The translations under genes and the position numbers were made by a program. This document shows, piece by piece, positions 43,323 through 54,479 of a stretch of 64,000 nt of DNA. The stretch lies in NCBI RefSeq assembly GCF_963678975.1, contig NC_089285.1:8604694-8668693 (forward strand), in the 5' to 3' direction. Every line of letters starts with the position of its first letter. Positions within the stretch are counted from its first letter, which is position 1. This DNA is from Dysidea avara. Taxonomy: Eukaryota; Porifera; Demospongiae; Dictyoceratida; Dysideidae. Below the pieces are notes generated by a model. It saw only the letters and a program-made list of their open reading frames with translations, did no database searches and was not told the DNA's origin.

Positions 43323-44570
43323 TCAGTTCACTTCTAATGGTACAAGATGTTGTACTGGTCGACGAATGGTTGTGACCTTATCCTTACTAAGGAACTGCAC
43401 CTTAGCCGCTTGAGCTCTGCCATCTCTTCCGGTTATCAATTCAGCAATCTTGGCTAGCTTCCATAAACAACGAGCTGTGCAGTCTTCTTTCAGTACAACT
43501 ATATCACCTTCTTTGATCATCGAATTCTTCTGGCTTCCATGCTTGATAGCTCTTTCCCTCAAGCTCAACAAGTAGTCCCTCTGCCAATTTCTGATGAAGT
43601 TCTTCAAGAGTTGATATTGGTATCGAGCCCTTCGTGTTAAATTCTGGGAGGTATTATCTATTTCAAACTGTCTGTTGCTAGCTAGTCTGTGTCCGTAAAT
43701 CAAATCTGCTGGCATCAATGCACGTGACATGCCCTGTTCATCATCATACAAAAATGTTAAGGGCCTGTTGTTCAAGGTGGACTCAATCTCTACGATCACA
43801 GTGGTCAACTCTTCTACGGTAAGGGTACTTCTCCCTACTGTCTTTCTTAAACAATGCTTGACCATGCCTACCAACCTCTCCCAAAAGCCTCCCCAACATC
43901 TATGATAAACTTCCAAATACCTTCTTGTTTGTCAAATACTCATGTATCTCTTGTGAATGTACCACCTTTTGTACTTCAACTGCACTGGCTTTAAAAGTCT
44001 TCACATTATCTGACATCATGGTAGATGGTAAGCCTCTACGGCCACAAAATCGACGAAATGCTTGGAGAAAAATTGGAGCAGATAAATCTTGAACAACTTT
44101 GAGATGTAGTGCTCGGGCAGAGGCACAAGTGAACAAACACACATAAAGTTTTGCAACTTCTTCGGATTCCTTGATTGGCTTTGTATACAATGGCCCAGCG
44201 AAATCAACCCCAGTATGTGTGAATTGTGGTTTCGAGCTTACACGTTCCGTCGGCAGATCAGCAATCATAGGTGTAGGATATGGCTTCCCTTCACATCGTT
44301 TACAAACAACACATTTCCTCAACACCTTCTTCACTCAACACTTTCTTCACTGCTTCTCTCCCCTTCACAATCCAAAAGTTCTCCCTTATCAAAGCCAGTG
44401 TCTTTTGTATTCCATTGTGCTTCACAGAATGATGCCTGTCCTTGATTACGAGTTCAGTAAAAGGATGTCGTGTTGGCAACAGAACAGGATTCTTCATACG
44501 AGATGGCAAATTAGCCTCATTCAGTCGTCCTTTACAACGGATAAGCCCTTCCTCTGACAAAAACAGCATG
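43323..44570 (-). pseudogene. BEL/Pao integrase
   Basis: Three overlapping frames. 44569-44300 is the integrase zinc-binding region (VKHNGIQKTLALIRENFWIV, LPTRHP). 44334-43900 is the integrase core (TGVDFAGPLY with a catalytic Asp, MMSDNVKTFKAS with the second Asp position; the usual DNG is DNV). 43916-43323 holds WGGFWERLVGMVK with the Glu, and the C-terminal domain typical of BEL (WPRDY-type WQRDYLLSLRER, VVLKEDC, RPVQHLVPLE). Frameshifts at about 44320 and 43910. Confidence 0.8.
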
Positions 44571-44579
44571 AGCTGGCTT

Positions 44580-45018
44580 GTCTGTCAATTTATGTAATTC
44601 TTTGGTTCGATGTTGAACGTACTGTTTCCAAGGCCCAGGATTCTTGATCCAACAAAGCACTACTGTATACGAATCTGTCCAACAATACCCCGTCACTTGG
44701 GGGAGAGACCTTCTGTACAGCGAGCTAATATGTTGGCACCCAATAGTTCTGACCTTGGTATAGTCTGTTTCTTCATAGGAGCTACACGGGTTTTGGATGC
44801 TAGGAGATGGACGCTGATGCTCCCATCATTGTAAACAGTTCGGAGGTAAATGAGTTCAGATGCATCGCTAAATCCAGTTCCCATGTAGCAGCACCGAGGA
44901 ACCTTAAACTTGACTAGGGCTGTTAGTTCCTTGATCAAATAATTCCATCTAATAAGAAGCTCTCCATCCAGTGTCTGTTACCAATGGTAAATGGGCTCAG
45001 CATACCAAGCGGGTCAAT
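44580..45018 (-). pseudogene. BEL/Pao RT end and RNase H-like region
   Basis: The minus strand reads DPLGMLSPFTI (end of the Pao reverse transcriptase), LIKELTALVKFKVPRCCYMG, GFSDASELIYL, SKTRVAPMKKQTIPRSELLG (the conserved KSRVAPxKxxTIPRxEL block) and, in another frame, CWTDSYTVVLCWI. A stop/frameshift occurs at 44690. The sequence breaks at about 45018, where the inverted block starts. Confidence 0.75.
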
Positions 45019-46055
45019 TCAGGGAACAAAATACATTGTGTCTATTGTAGAGGTGCTCATTACTCAGCTGCTTGTGACAAGGTGATTAGTTGCCAGGCTT
45101 GTAGAGAATTGTTGTTAAAGGAAGGACGGTGTTTCCTGTGTCAATCAGTTGGTCACCGAGCTAGTCAGTGTTCTATCCCAAGAAGATGCCGCAAATGTGG
45201 GCAGTGACATCATCAGTCGATATGTGAACCTCCGAGTTCAGCTGATCCTCAAAGTGCCACACAGAGTGCTGAAGATACCACCTTGTCAGTATCACGAACC
45301 AAGTCCAAGGTGCTGTTGCAAACAGCCAGAACCAAGGCTTTTGCTTCTGATGGGGAACTGTTTCCTGTTCGGATGCTGTTAGATAGTGGGAGTCAGCGCT
45401 CCTATATTACCAACAATTTGATGCAGCAGTTACAACTACAACCTATACGAAGAAAGCGTTTAAATCTTACCACATTTGGAAATGATCAGTTTAACAAGAA
45501 AGAGTGTGACGTGGTGCAAGTGAGACTTCTAGGGTCCACAGATGATATCATCACTATTAAAGCCCTAAGTTTCCCATCGATTTGTTCACCACTACCCCAA
45601 GCTGTAGACTTGGGTCAGTTCCCTAGTTTTCAGGGGCTAGAGCTAGCTGATAGCGGAGAATTTGATTCAGGTACTCAGACTACAACTGTTGACCTTTTAA
45701 TAGGATCGGATCATTATTGGGATGTAGTAACTGGGAACATTATTTGAGGAGACAGTGGTTTAGTGGCAGTTAGCAGCAAGTTTGGATGGCTAGTTTCAGG
45801 CCCTACAAAGGGTATCGGAAGATCATTAACTTGTGTCTCAACCAGTTTAATGGTGGAAGGTTCAGACATAATTGAAACTACTCCAGTAATAGACTCTGAT
45901 ATCACTAGGGAGCTTAGATGATTCTGGGAATTGGAATCCCTTGGTATTACTGAAGAATCAAACACTATTGGCAGTCTGGCGTTTCGACAAGATACCAAAT
46001 TTGACTGGACACTTGGACGATGCATTGTTGACCTTCCGTGGAGACATGGATGCTG
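45019..46055 (+). pseudogene. Inverted BEL block: Gag zinc knuckles and protease
   Basis: The plus strand reads two or three zinc-binding Cys clusters (CVYCRGAHYSAAC, CFLCQSVGHRASQC, CRKCGQ), an in-frame TGA, HHQSICE, then an aspartic protease region with MLLDSGSQRSYI (45365-45400), VDLLIGSDHYWDVVTG, an in-frame stop, and the start of the RT region (RCIVDLPWR at about 46020). In an intact element these follow Gag on the same strand; here they run opposite to both neighbours. Confidence 0.8.
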
Positions 46056-46058
46056 GCC

Positions 46059-47233
46059 TCAATCTAATGGCTTTTCACAATGTTTGACATGGCTTAAGAT
46101 ATTGCGAGCGAGGTTACAAGACGATTCACAGATCTCTTGAGCCTCAACCTCCGTCTTCATTACCTTCATTAATTTGTTCACATCCCACACATCTCTCGTG
46201 GTCACTCTTGCTATCTGCAATCTGACATCATCAGGCAGCTTTGACATGATGATAGGTATCAAAAAACATCCATACTGTTCAGCCTTAATGCCCAACGCTT
46301 CTAGACATCTTATATTCACGTTGATCTTATCATAGACCACACGGAGTTGTGACAATTTATCACCAGCACAATTCGGCAACTTCAACAAATCATCCATGTG
46401 CGCAGCGATTATTTGATCAGGCTTGCCATAATGATCCTTAACTAATTCCACCGCTGCCAGGTAATTATCTTCAGTCAGACTCAGCCCTTGTATGACATTG
46501 GCAGCTGGGCCATCCAATAATGCCTTTAGGTAATTGAATTTGTCGATTGGTGACAGGTCTGTACTCATATGAATAGCACTATTAAAGCTATCCCAAAAGG
46601 TCTACTCATATGAATAGCACTATTAAAGCTATCCCAAAAGGTCTACTCATATGAATAGCACTATTAAAGCTATCCCAAAAGGTCTTGAACTTTGTAATGT
46701 CTCCTGTGAATTTCGGTAAATGCAGTTTGGGTAGTTTTGGCTTAACTCCAGCAACTCTTATACTTGAATCCTTACTAAGGACTGAAGAGATAAGGATTTC
46801 ACTATTCTTGTGTGCTATGACCTACTGCTTTAGTATCGACGATGGACGTGGTTGGAAGGTTCGCGTGCTCAGTAGGCACGTGTTCAGGAGGATGCACGGC
46901 AGGTGGTGTAGCGATTCTCGACATTTTATCCACTACTTTACTCAAAAAGATTTCTATCTCACTCCATACCTGCTCGAATTTATCAGTTATCAAATCTGAT
47001 TCCATTATGTCTTCTTCTATTTCTTTCACGTCGATTAGTGACATCAAACTTTCATCAAACATTTGTAATAACTGTAATTTTTCCTCCAGATTTGAACTGA
47101 TAGTTTTCAGACAATTCGCAACTTTCTCGTTGCTCTCTCCTTCTAGAATCGGCGTGGCTTCGTTGATCAGTCTAGAAACGACTCCCCGATGTCCCTTTCT
47201 CTTGTTCTTTAATCTCTCAAGTTCGGTAGACAT
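46059..47233 (-). pseudogene. BEL/Pao Gag N-terminal part
   Basis: 47233-46802 codes a coiled-coil start (MSTELERLKNKRKGHRGVVS). A frame near 46740-46690 holds LPKLHLPKFTGDI. 46568-46059 continues SPIDKFNYLKALLDGPAANV...LTEDNYLAAVELVKDHYG, the conserved DUF1759-type Gag block, to RNILSHVKH. The frames are separated by stops and by the triplicated 41-bp unit at 46562-46684. Confidence 0.8.
46562..46684. repeat. 41-bp unit in three tandem copies inside Gag
   Basis: TACTCATATGAATAGCACTA... repeats exactly at 46562, 46603 and 46644. It codes the FNSAIHMS stretch of Gag on the minus strand. Because 41 is not a multiple of 3, each extra copy shifts the frame. Confidence 0.9.
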
Positions 47234-47481
47234 GACTATTCGTACACGAAAAAAGGCGACAACAACAATTCACAAAATTAGGGCGACTTACTTCTTTGGG
47301 TGCCTATTTAAAACACCCGGCACCAAGGAATACTTGTTTCAGAGACTTCGGGCCCCACTTTGGGCGCCATGTGTCAACGGGTTCAACTTAGCCTTGACTG
47401 TTTCTTATTAACGCATGTGCAAAAATGTCATACACTACAACACTCCCAACTTAAGTATCTAATTATGCCAAGACATGTGTT

Positions 47482-48240
47482 ATGAATGATATTCTAGAAT
47501 TTGTTGATGTTAACAGTCAGCCGAATGGCTGTAGTGCTGACTCTACTGGTCCAACATTTTACTTCCTTCCAAATTTTTCTACAACACAAACTCCTAAAAG
47601 TGGTATTACCAACTATGAAGAACGTGCTAGACGATCAGTTGTAGAATTCAACCGATCACAACGTGAGGCTGGCAAGGGAGAGTGTTCCAATGCTTCATCC
47701 CATAACCAGCTTAAGAAGCATCGACCTAAACATGCGGTTTGTCCGCATCAAGAAGACTATTGTGATACTTGTGCAGAAATGAAGACAAAGATTTCCTCAC
47801 AACAGACTATTATACATCGTGAAGAAGCCAAAGGAGCACATGACTACTATCAGAAAGTCACTGTATACAGTGTGCTGATGAGCGGAAAAAAAATTGGAGT
47901 TTGTTGGGAACCCTTGCCTTACAGAAACTGAGGGTAGGGAATTAGCAACACCGAAGCACAAATTTAACCTTGTTTTAAGTGCAGACTACCAAATGGGCAG
48001 GCTAGTTTCTTACTGGGGTGAGTCACCTCAGCATGGTAGCACCTACTCAACCATGATGTGTTTGGCATTGTCAATCATGCCACCAATAAAGCTGCTGTGT
48101 ATTTATTTGGTGAAAGAATTGGGCCAAAGAATACAGACCGTACAGTTTCCTATCTCATTCATTACCTTGTTGGTAGACCAGATTTTGTGCGTCGGGTACA
48201 TTTGTTTTTGAATAATGCTTCTAGCACTAATGATCAAGAG
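47482..48240 (+). pseudogene. Transposase-like gene of an invertebrate multi-copy family
   Basis: The plus strand starts MNDILEFVDVNSQPNG and reads AVCPHQEDYCDTCAEMKTKI (a CxxC pair) and GAHDYYQKVT. After frameshifts it reads LVLSADYQMGRLVSYWGESP and DVFGIVNHATNKAAVYLFGERIG-type sequence (two frames), then LVGRPDFVRRVHLFLNNASS. These blocks belong to a family common in sponges and cnidarians in which the following DNA-binding-like motif GHTKFAPD is usual; it is missing here. Several frameshifts. The sequence runs directly into the palindrome at 48283. Confidence 0.5.
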
Positions 48241-48282
48241 TTAAATACAACAGCTTGGAGCAAGAGTAATGTCCGTTTACAA

Positions 48283-48692
48283 GATAATGTTCAACTACTA
48301 ATAAATGTTTTCATATTCATTGATTATCGAATTATAAGTGGCAAGCTATAGGATGCATGCGTAAAGCTAATGATGGTCTTGCAAGACATGCAAGAAACCG
48401 AATTGCATTAAACTTTATTGCAGGAATAATTTTGTAAAATCTTGCAAGAAAAGATATGCCAGAAAATTTCACAAGATCTTGCAAGAATCTAATAATGTGC
48501 AAGATTCTTGCAAGATCTTGTGAAATTACATATCTTTTCTTGCAAGATTTTACAAAACTATTCCTGCAAGAAAGTTTAATGCAATTCGGTTTCTTACATG
48601 TCTTGCAAGACCGTCATTAGCTTCCTATAGATGGCCACTTATAATTCGATAATCAATGAATATGAAAACATTTATTAGTAGCTGAACATTAT
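48283..48692. repeat. Large palindrome with clustered CTTGCAAG motifs
   Basis: The left arm (about 48283-48480) and right arm (48490-48692) are near-perfect reverse complements: ATAATGTTCAACTACTAATA on the left and TATTAGTAGCTGAACATTAT on the right, through GCAAGACATGCAAGAAACCG and its complement, to a centre at CAAGATCTTGCAAG. The outer arms overlap the end of the gene fragment at 47482, so the palindrome duplicated neighbouring sequence. TCTTGCAAGA or one-mismatch forms recur about ten times. Confidence 0.85.
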
Positions 48693-48699
48693 CGACACA

Positions 48700-49870
48700 T
48701 TTAAGGAATGTTCCACCACTATATAGTTTGTTACCTATGTTTATCCATTGAAAATATGTCACACACGTACACAGCAAAAATAGTGTTCCAATACTACCTA
48801 TTCTAACCCCGTCTTTATTCAGTATTGGAACAACTATTTTAAAAATCTCCCTGTAACAAGACAAAACGAACCTCAAATCTAAAAACGACTCTAATGTTAT
48901 TCAGTACGGAAGGTTGTATAATATTCTTTACTCTAAATAACACGCTTATTATAGAATATTGTATATAATAATTTAAAATGTATTTCGGTATTTTTCTGCG
49001 ACAGCTTATCCTTCTGGTGACTCTGTGACTTCTGTCAGGCTCTTGGCATGGCATTATCAGTCTTGTATAGCTATCAACACCGAAACAAAAAAAACATGAA
49101 TGACAACTACCTGTACTGAAGCTACCTGTAAAATGTATTGCAGTAACATGCTGTTACTTGGATATCTTTGTACTCTACATGAACTACTAGTGGCTTGGCT
49201 CCAGGGGTAGCTACTAATCCAGAACTTTCCTCAATGTGGCAGATAGTCATCATAGTATGTAAATCATTTTTCCCAAAGTATAGTATATTATTTCATTCAA
49301 GTGTATATAATTAAATTCAAGTAAGAAGTTTTGCAAGAATCTGCATAGTCCTTGCAAGATTTTTATGTTCTTGCAAGAATAGAGTAATTCTTGCACTAGA
49401 TATTCCTGCAGTAATATTTTCTTGAAAGATTTTAACTACTCTTGCATAATTTCTTGCAAGATGGTTTCTACTGGGAATCTTAAACACATATACACTACTT
49501 TTATTTCAAACGAACGTTGGCTTTCATTTTTATAACTCTATGTATGTATATACAATTGTCATCAATTAGTGACGTCAGTTACAGGCTGAAAAGGCTATGG
49601 GTTCTATACCTTGTATCCTTACCATTTTTGGCATGTGAACAGTCAATGCATTGCACAACATGAGTCTAAAGTAAAAGGTTTTTTTTAAAGTGTGACTATG
49701 GTTCCATATTTACTTGATGCATTCACCCATTTAGCTTTTGCTTAATATGGTAGGGTTTGAAACAATCTATACACACATATGGAGGTTACAGGTCTCACAA
49801 CCAATTGAAAGACGCACAAACTTCTCAGTTCTACTACAGTGCACACAGTCTCTCACACATACAAACCTTT
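48700..49870. other. No gene seen
   Basis: Minus-strand frames of 71-83 codons here have no recognisable motif and one overlaps the palindrome arm. Apart from the CTTGCAAGA cluster nothing is supported. Confidence 0.45.
49320..49470. repeat. Dispersed CTTGCAAGA motif cluster
   Basis: TTGCAAGAATCTGCATAGTC, CTTGCAAGATTTTTATG, TTCTTGCAAGAATAGAG and TTTCTTGCAAGATGG lie at about 15-40 bp intervals. Same motif as the palindrome at 48283-48692 but without the long arms. Confidence 0.6.
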
Positions 49871-49871
49871 T

Positions 49872-50110
49872 TGGGTAATGCACAGAAGATTTAGATGGGC
49901 ATTTTCTTGGCCTACCTACGTGCCTATTTTAAGGTTTGGTGTAGGTGTGATAGCAAAAATGGGTACACTTGCAGCTTTCAGGTTTATACAGGTAAGATAG
50001 GGAACACCACAGAAAAAACTTAGGTGCCAGGGTAGTGAAGGATTTGTCTTTCGGGGTAATGCACAGAAGATTTAGATGGGCGTTTTCTTGGCCTACCTAC
50101 GTGCTTCCTA
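49872..50110. repeat. Direct repeat of about 50 bp
   Basis: GGGTAATGCACAGAAGATTT...GGCCTACCTACGTGC occurs at about 49875-49925 and 50056-50106. The second copy codes the C-terminal GRPRKRPSKSSV of the transposase fragment at 50226-50020. Confidence 0.85.
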
Positions 50111-50226
50111 TTTGCGAAAGTTGCAATAAGCTGTTTTGCTAGGTCTCTCCTATACTCTAAGTGGGAATATTTTGATCGTCCATAGATAGCGATGGAGTTT
50201 TCCCTGTGCAGATTATACAATGCCAA
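50020..50226 (-). pseudogene. piggyBac-type transposase C-terminal fragment
   Basis: The minus strand reads NSIAIYGRSKYSHLEYRRDL, AKQLIATFANRK, GRPRKRP, RQILHYPG. The order (Y....SHLEFR..L...LI, then a basic GRPRK stretch) is that of the end of piggyBac-derived transposases. No catalytic part is present. Confidence 0.45.
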
Positions 50227-50504
50227 GAAGTTTTAGAAAGCTTGTCTACTAAAGGATTAACTTTGTGCAACTTGTCATGTTCACTGGACCCCCTAGGTGC
50301 AGGCTTTACAGTTTTGTCCATAATATCACTTGGAGGTGGTCCCAGTCTTGGAAATCAGCCTCATACATCTGTAAAAACAGTTGTAATATTAACAAGGACT
50401 GCCATAACACTAATAAAAACATAGTACATATGTTTCTTGCATGGTTTTTGCAGGGTAAACATTCAACTTGGTCCAGGCATCATGCAGAATGTGAGTCTAC
50501 CTTA

Positions 50505-51012
50505 GCCTTGAAACCATTCTAGCTAAACCCTGCTTTGCCTGCTCCAGCTCTCTTTGATATAAATCATCAATAGCTTTCCACCCAAATGCACATTTATCTA
50601 CTCATTGAAATTGTTTTGAACCATCTGTCTTCGACGAGAACAGTGCATTGATCATGTTCTTTAACTGCAATTTAATAGGCATGTAAACACACACAAATGT
50701 AAACAGTATACCTGATGTGACGGACAAATAAGCCAATAAATTTGGTGGAGGGTTGAATGGATTGGTCATCCATGGCTGTACTGCAAATTTGTCCTCACAA
50801 TCAGTAACAGAATAAGCACCATGATGGTTATGGCAGGCCTTGATGGTAGCAATGTTGGATGAGCCCCCGTCGCACACCAAAACGCTGGTTTTCAAACCAT
50901 GGCATTGAAAAAGTTTTACTGTTTCCAGCACGCAAGCCAACACAAACTTGCTATCAACAGAAGATGCATATGTGACTGGATTCAGGAAAGTTGTTCTTCC
51001 ACACGCATCCAA
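50505..51012 (-). pseudogene. P-element/THAP9-like transposase fragment
   Basis: The minus strand reads FVLACVLETVKLFQCHGLKT, SVLVCDGGSSNIATIKACHN (the DGxSSN block with a catalytic Asp of P-element-type transposases), VQPWMTNPFNPP, QLKNMINALFSSK and, after one stop, KCAFGWKAIDDLYQRELEQA. The insertion LAYLSVTSGILFTFVCVYM looks like an unspliced intron (TATACAG). It has no THAP domain or final Glu block. Its 5' end is inside the left arm of the palindrome at 50965-51810. Confidence 0.7.
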
Positions 51013-51810
51013 TTTACCAACTTTGACAACTCATAACTTCAGATTGGAAAATGGTATTGACTTGAAAGTTGATCAGTAGTGAGCACCAGCATCACTTATT
51101 AGGTGGAGAAAATTTCAGGTTGATATTCACCTTGTATACTAAGTTGTGGTTTCTTTATTAAATGCATTTGGTAGACCTATTTTTGCAAATCTGGTCATTT
51201 GTGGCTAACAAAAATGCATATTATCCTTAAAATATTTTCTCATAAGAAATTCATTGCAATCAATATTAGCTGTATGAAATAAGGATAAGACTAGTTATAG
51301 AAATAAAAAGGTGCCAATCATGTAAATTCTGAACAAATATATTTGTCACGATTATTGTAAACAGTTTCTTCAGCACTTCTGCAACTGTCTTCCCTGCAAC
51401 TGCCACATGCTGCAACATACTTTAATCCATGATTACACTGAGAGCGTAACAATATTATGGTCTTATTGCAAACATGGATTATTAATGTGTTGCAAAATGT
51501 GGAGGAGAGAGTTGCAGAAGTGCTAAGGAAACTTTCTTGTGAAAAAAAATTTAAGGATAGCACATTTTTGTTGGTCACAAATGACCAGATTTGCAAAAAT
51601 GGGTCTGTAAATACATCCGATTGAGAAACCACAACTTAGTGTTCAAGTTGAATATCAATCTGAAATTTTCTCCACCTAATAAGTGATGCTGGTGCTCACT
51701 ACTGATCAAATTGCAAGTCAATATCATTTTCCAATCTGAAGTTACGAGTTGTCAAAGTTGGTAAATTGGATATGTGTGGAAGATACACTTTCCTGAATCT
51801 AGTCATATAT
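50965..51810. repeat. Palindrome with about 250-bp arms
   Basis: 50965-51225 and 51555-51810 are reverse complements with a modest number of changes (ACCAACTTTGACAACTCATA and TATGAGTTGTCAAAGTTGGT-type sequence; CACCTAATAAGTGATGCTGG). The arms carry the 5' end of the P-like transposase fragment. The inner borders read TTTTTGCAAATCTGGTCATT / AATGACCAGATTTGCAAAAA, close to the GTGACC-type MITE ends. Confidence 0.8.
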
Positions 51811-51814
51811 GCTA

Positions 51815-52615
51815 AATACTAAATCGGCCATAAAAAAGTTCCCCGAGGTGGATTTTAGAGGATTTTGAATGTTATTCTATGAAAAATTTGCTTTCTAAAG
51901 ATACCAAATTCAGCTTTCTTCGAATTTTTTCCAGGTTCACCCCTTTTTCAGTTATATCTACCGGACTAATACACTTACTACACTACTTTACTGATGGGTT
52001 GATGACACCTTGTTATTATCCTTACGTACCGTGCGGTATAAATTTTGGCGGTAAAAACTTTGGCGAATATTATTTCCATTGCCAAAGTTTTTTCCACCTA
52101 TTTTTTCAACAGAGGGGATTCGTCACACCGAAGTTTTTTACTATATGGTATTAAATTAAATCTTTAAAATTATAGTATAGTCAAAATTTGATGGGTATAA
52201 AAATTTGATGGGTATAAGACTGATTTTGTCAGACCGGGTCACAAATTGTAAATACTCACGTGGTAAGGAACATGTTTGACAAACCAGAGAAAAAATGCAT
52301 AGGGAAGCCATGCTAATATTGTTTGGTTGGCAGTTTTAAGTGGTTTTATTGGTGATAGTTTTCATCCTTATAAGGAGAACACTCAGTTTTCCGAGATGAC
52401 AGTATTGGTTAGGTAAAACTAAGCCCAAACAAGCTTTCAGATTGACCCAAAATGCTTTCAACAAGTTGCTATGGAATTTAAAATTTTTTAAATTCAACAG
52501 AATTTTCTACTGACTGACCAACTGCCTTAACTCGACAACAGCTAAGGATACGGGCTTGATTTTTTCACTGTTCAACATTGTTTCAGCCCGAGAGGTGCCT
52601 TTTGGCATACCGCAG
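51815..52615. other. No gene seen
   Basis: Repeat-like sequence: AAATTTTGGCGGTAAAAACT near 52030 and a doubled ATTTGATGGGTATAAAA near 52185-52215. No supported frame. Confidence 0.4.
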
Positions 52616-52618
52616 TAC

Positions 52619-53110
52619 ATATAATGCATTCTTCATGGACTTACCAGTGTGCTCCTTTGTGTCCCATTCATTTTTGCTGACAGCAAAGTGTCAATTTGGT
52701 GGTAGCAACTGATGGCTTCCCTTCGTAACAAAATTTGCCCATATTTTTCATAGTGGCTACTTCGATTGCAGAGGTATTTTTAAAACAGTTTTTGACTTGT
52801 ACTGCTGCGTAACGGGTTAAGCATAGCCAACAACAAAGCGTAATGGATATTTCACTTTTCAGACGATAATTTATATAACTGGGGCACGCGACACCAATCA
52901 TAATATTATTTCCAAAAAAGTTAACAAACAAGTGTTTGGAATTTATAACTAGAATAGGGACCATAGCACATCAATAAAAAGCACTGAAACAAGCTGGAGT
53001 AGTGCACGATATTAAATCACAGTAAAACAATAAGAAGTGTTATCTTTTTATTGATGTGCTATGTATGGTCCCTATTCTAGTTGTAAATTCAAAATTTTTT
53101 GAAATACCTT
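52619..53110 (-). repeat. Interspersed repeat family R1, copy C
   Basis: Same orientation as copy B (ATGCATTCTTCATGGACTTA, CACTTTTCAGACGATAATTT, CACAGTAAAACAATAAG, GGTCCCTATTCTAGTTG). It is a shorter copy with its own small inverted pair at 52935-53085. Confidence 0.8.
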
Positions 53111-54260
53111 GTGGAACAAAAAGTAAACAAGGGAATAGCTAAAAAGAAGGAACCCTTTAAGATATCAAGCTAAAATTTTGACACAAGATGGATAAACACC
53201 TGGTGTCTTATTTTAGCTACAAAAGAGAAAATTGACCAATGTGCCAAATAGGATGGTTTTCCAAAATTGGGTTACATTTCGGACAAAACCTAGGCAATTC
53301 TATGTACTCCTGAATAAGAGAATTGAAACTATTCCAATGTACGTGATTGGTATTTCCCATGCAAAAGAATTCAAGTGGATCCAAACTTTTCAACTAAAAT
53401 ATCACATTCTACTCACATAAAGGAATCGGTAGAAATCATAGTTATATCATAGTTTTATAATCTTATTACCAGTGCAAAAGAGCATTTAGCATCTTTTAAT
53501 GGTCTCTACAACACTATCACCTTTCATGACACAAGAAAATCAATACAAGCTAGTAAGTATTAACTTAAGTACATGCTGGTAGCCATGCAAAGTCAGGCAA
53601 ATATGAAGGACTTTGTAAAACAAGCAGGTTGATGAAGTTGACCAAAAACCACCATCATGGTTTCCACCAATAGCGTGTTTTACTAGGTCACAATTAGCAA
53701 ATGCGCTGTGTTGAAGTTTCTATTTAATGCCCACCACATGGCATTGGTTTTTTTCTAGCAGTGCTCCAAATCCCAAATGACATAACAAAATACAAATGGA
53801 CATTCTTCGGGGGTATGGCGAGTACAATGTGATTATCGATTCATTGTGAAGGTATGCGAAAAAGTACTTTATTCTGAATGTAGCGATGCTACCTTTTGCC
53901 ATGGATTCCTCTACACCTCCACAAGAAGTTTTTGCAGGTAAGACCAAAGAAGGTGACTATAAACAGCAAAAGTTAATAAATGACTTCTACAACCATCATG
54001 TTTGCATCGGTGCTACCGCAATACAGGAACTAGATAGTCCACACAAGGACAACATCAATCAGATAGATGGCACCATGAATGCAAACTCTGTAACTGCTTC
54101 TGGAATGAGAGAAATTTGTCATCAGCAACCAACTGCTTCATGCACAGCATTTGTTAAGAGAAAATTCTCATGCAGTCGATCAATTTACTACCGATCTCTT
54201 TTAGTGTAACTACAACAAAAATAGATGGAGGAGGACTAAGCAAAGAAGAAATGTATGTGC
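53111..54260. other. No gene assigned
   Basis: A 107-codon plus-strand frame at 53886-54209 (MDSSTPPQEVFAGKTKEGDY, HHVCIGATAIQELDSPHKDN) could be an exon or transposon fragment but matches nothing I recognise. The rest is AT-rich. Confidence 0.3.
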
Positions 54261-54479
54261 ATTAGGCCTGTGCGATAATGAAAAAACCTATATCTTGATA
54301 AATTCCAATAATAAAAGTCTATTTATCTCGATAAACGATATTATCTCGATAATGATCATACAATATAACACTGAACACTAAAGAACTTTCAAGTAAGTGA
54401 TGGTTGTTAAAACAAAAGATTTAGTCTCACAATAAACAATATTGTTATACCGTTAGTCATACTGTTACTTTTAAATTTA

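Larger units (their letters stand above)
43323..47380 (-). mobile_element. BEL/Pao LTR retrotransposon, internally rearranged
   Basis: Minus-strand Gag (47233-46059) and minus-strand RNase H/integrase (45018-43323) enclose a plus-strand block (45019-46055) holding the Gag zinc knuckles, the protease and the first residues of reverse transcriptase. The reverse transcriptase core with its YxDD motif is missing. A primer-binding-like TGGCGCCCAAAGTGGGGC starts at 47369 (reverse strand), and the short sequence beyond it to about 47460 may be the end of a truncated 5' LTR. No 3' LTR is present. The copy cannot be functional. Confidence 0.8.

Noticed and set aside
48625..48876. An 83-codon minus-strand frame
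   Set aside because: Half of it is the palindrome arm and no motif or relative is apparent.
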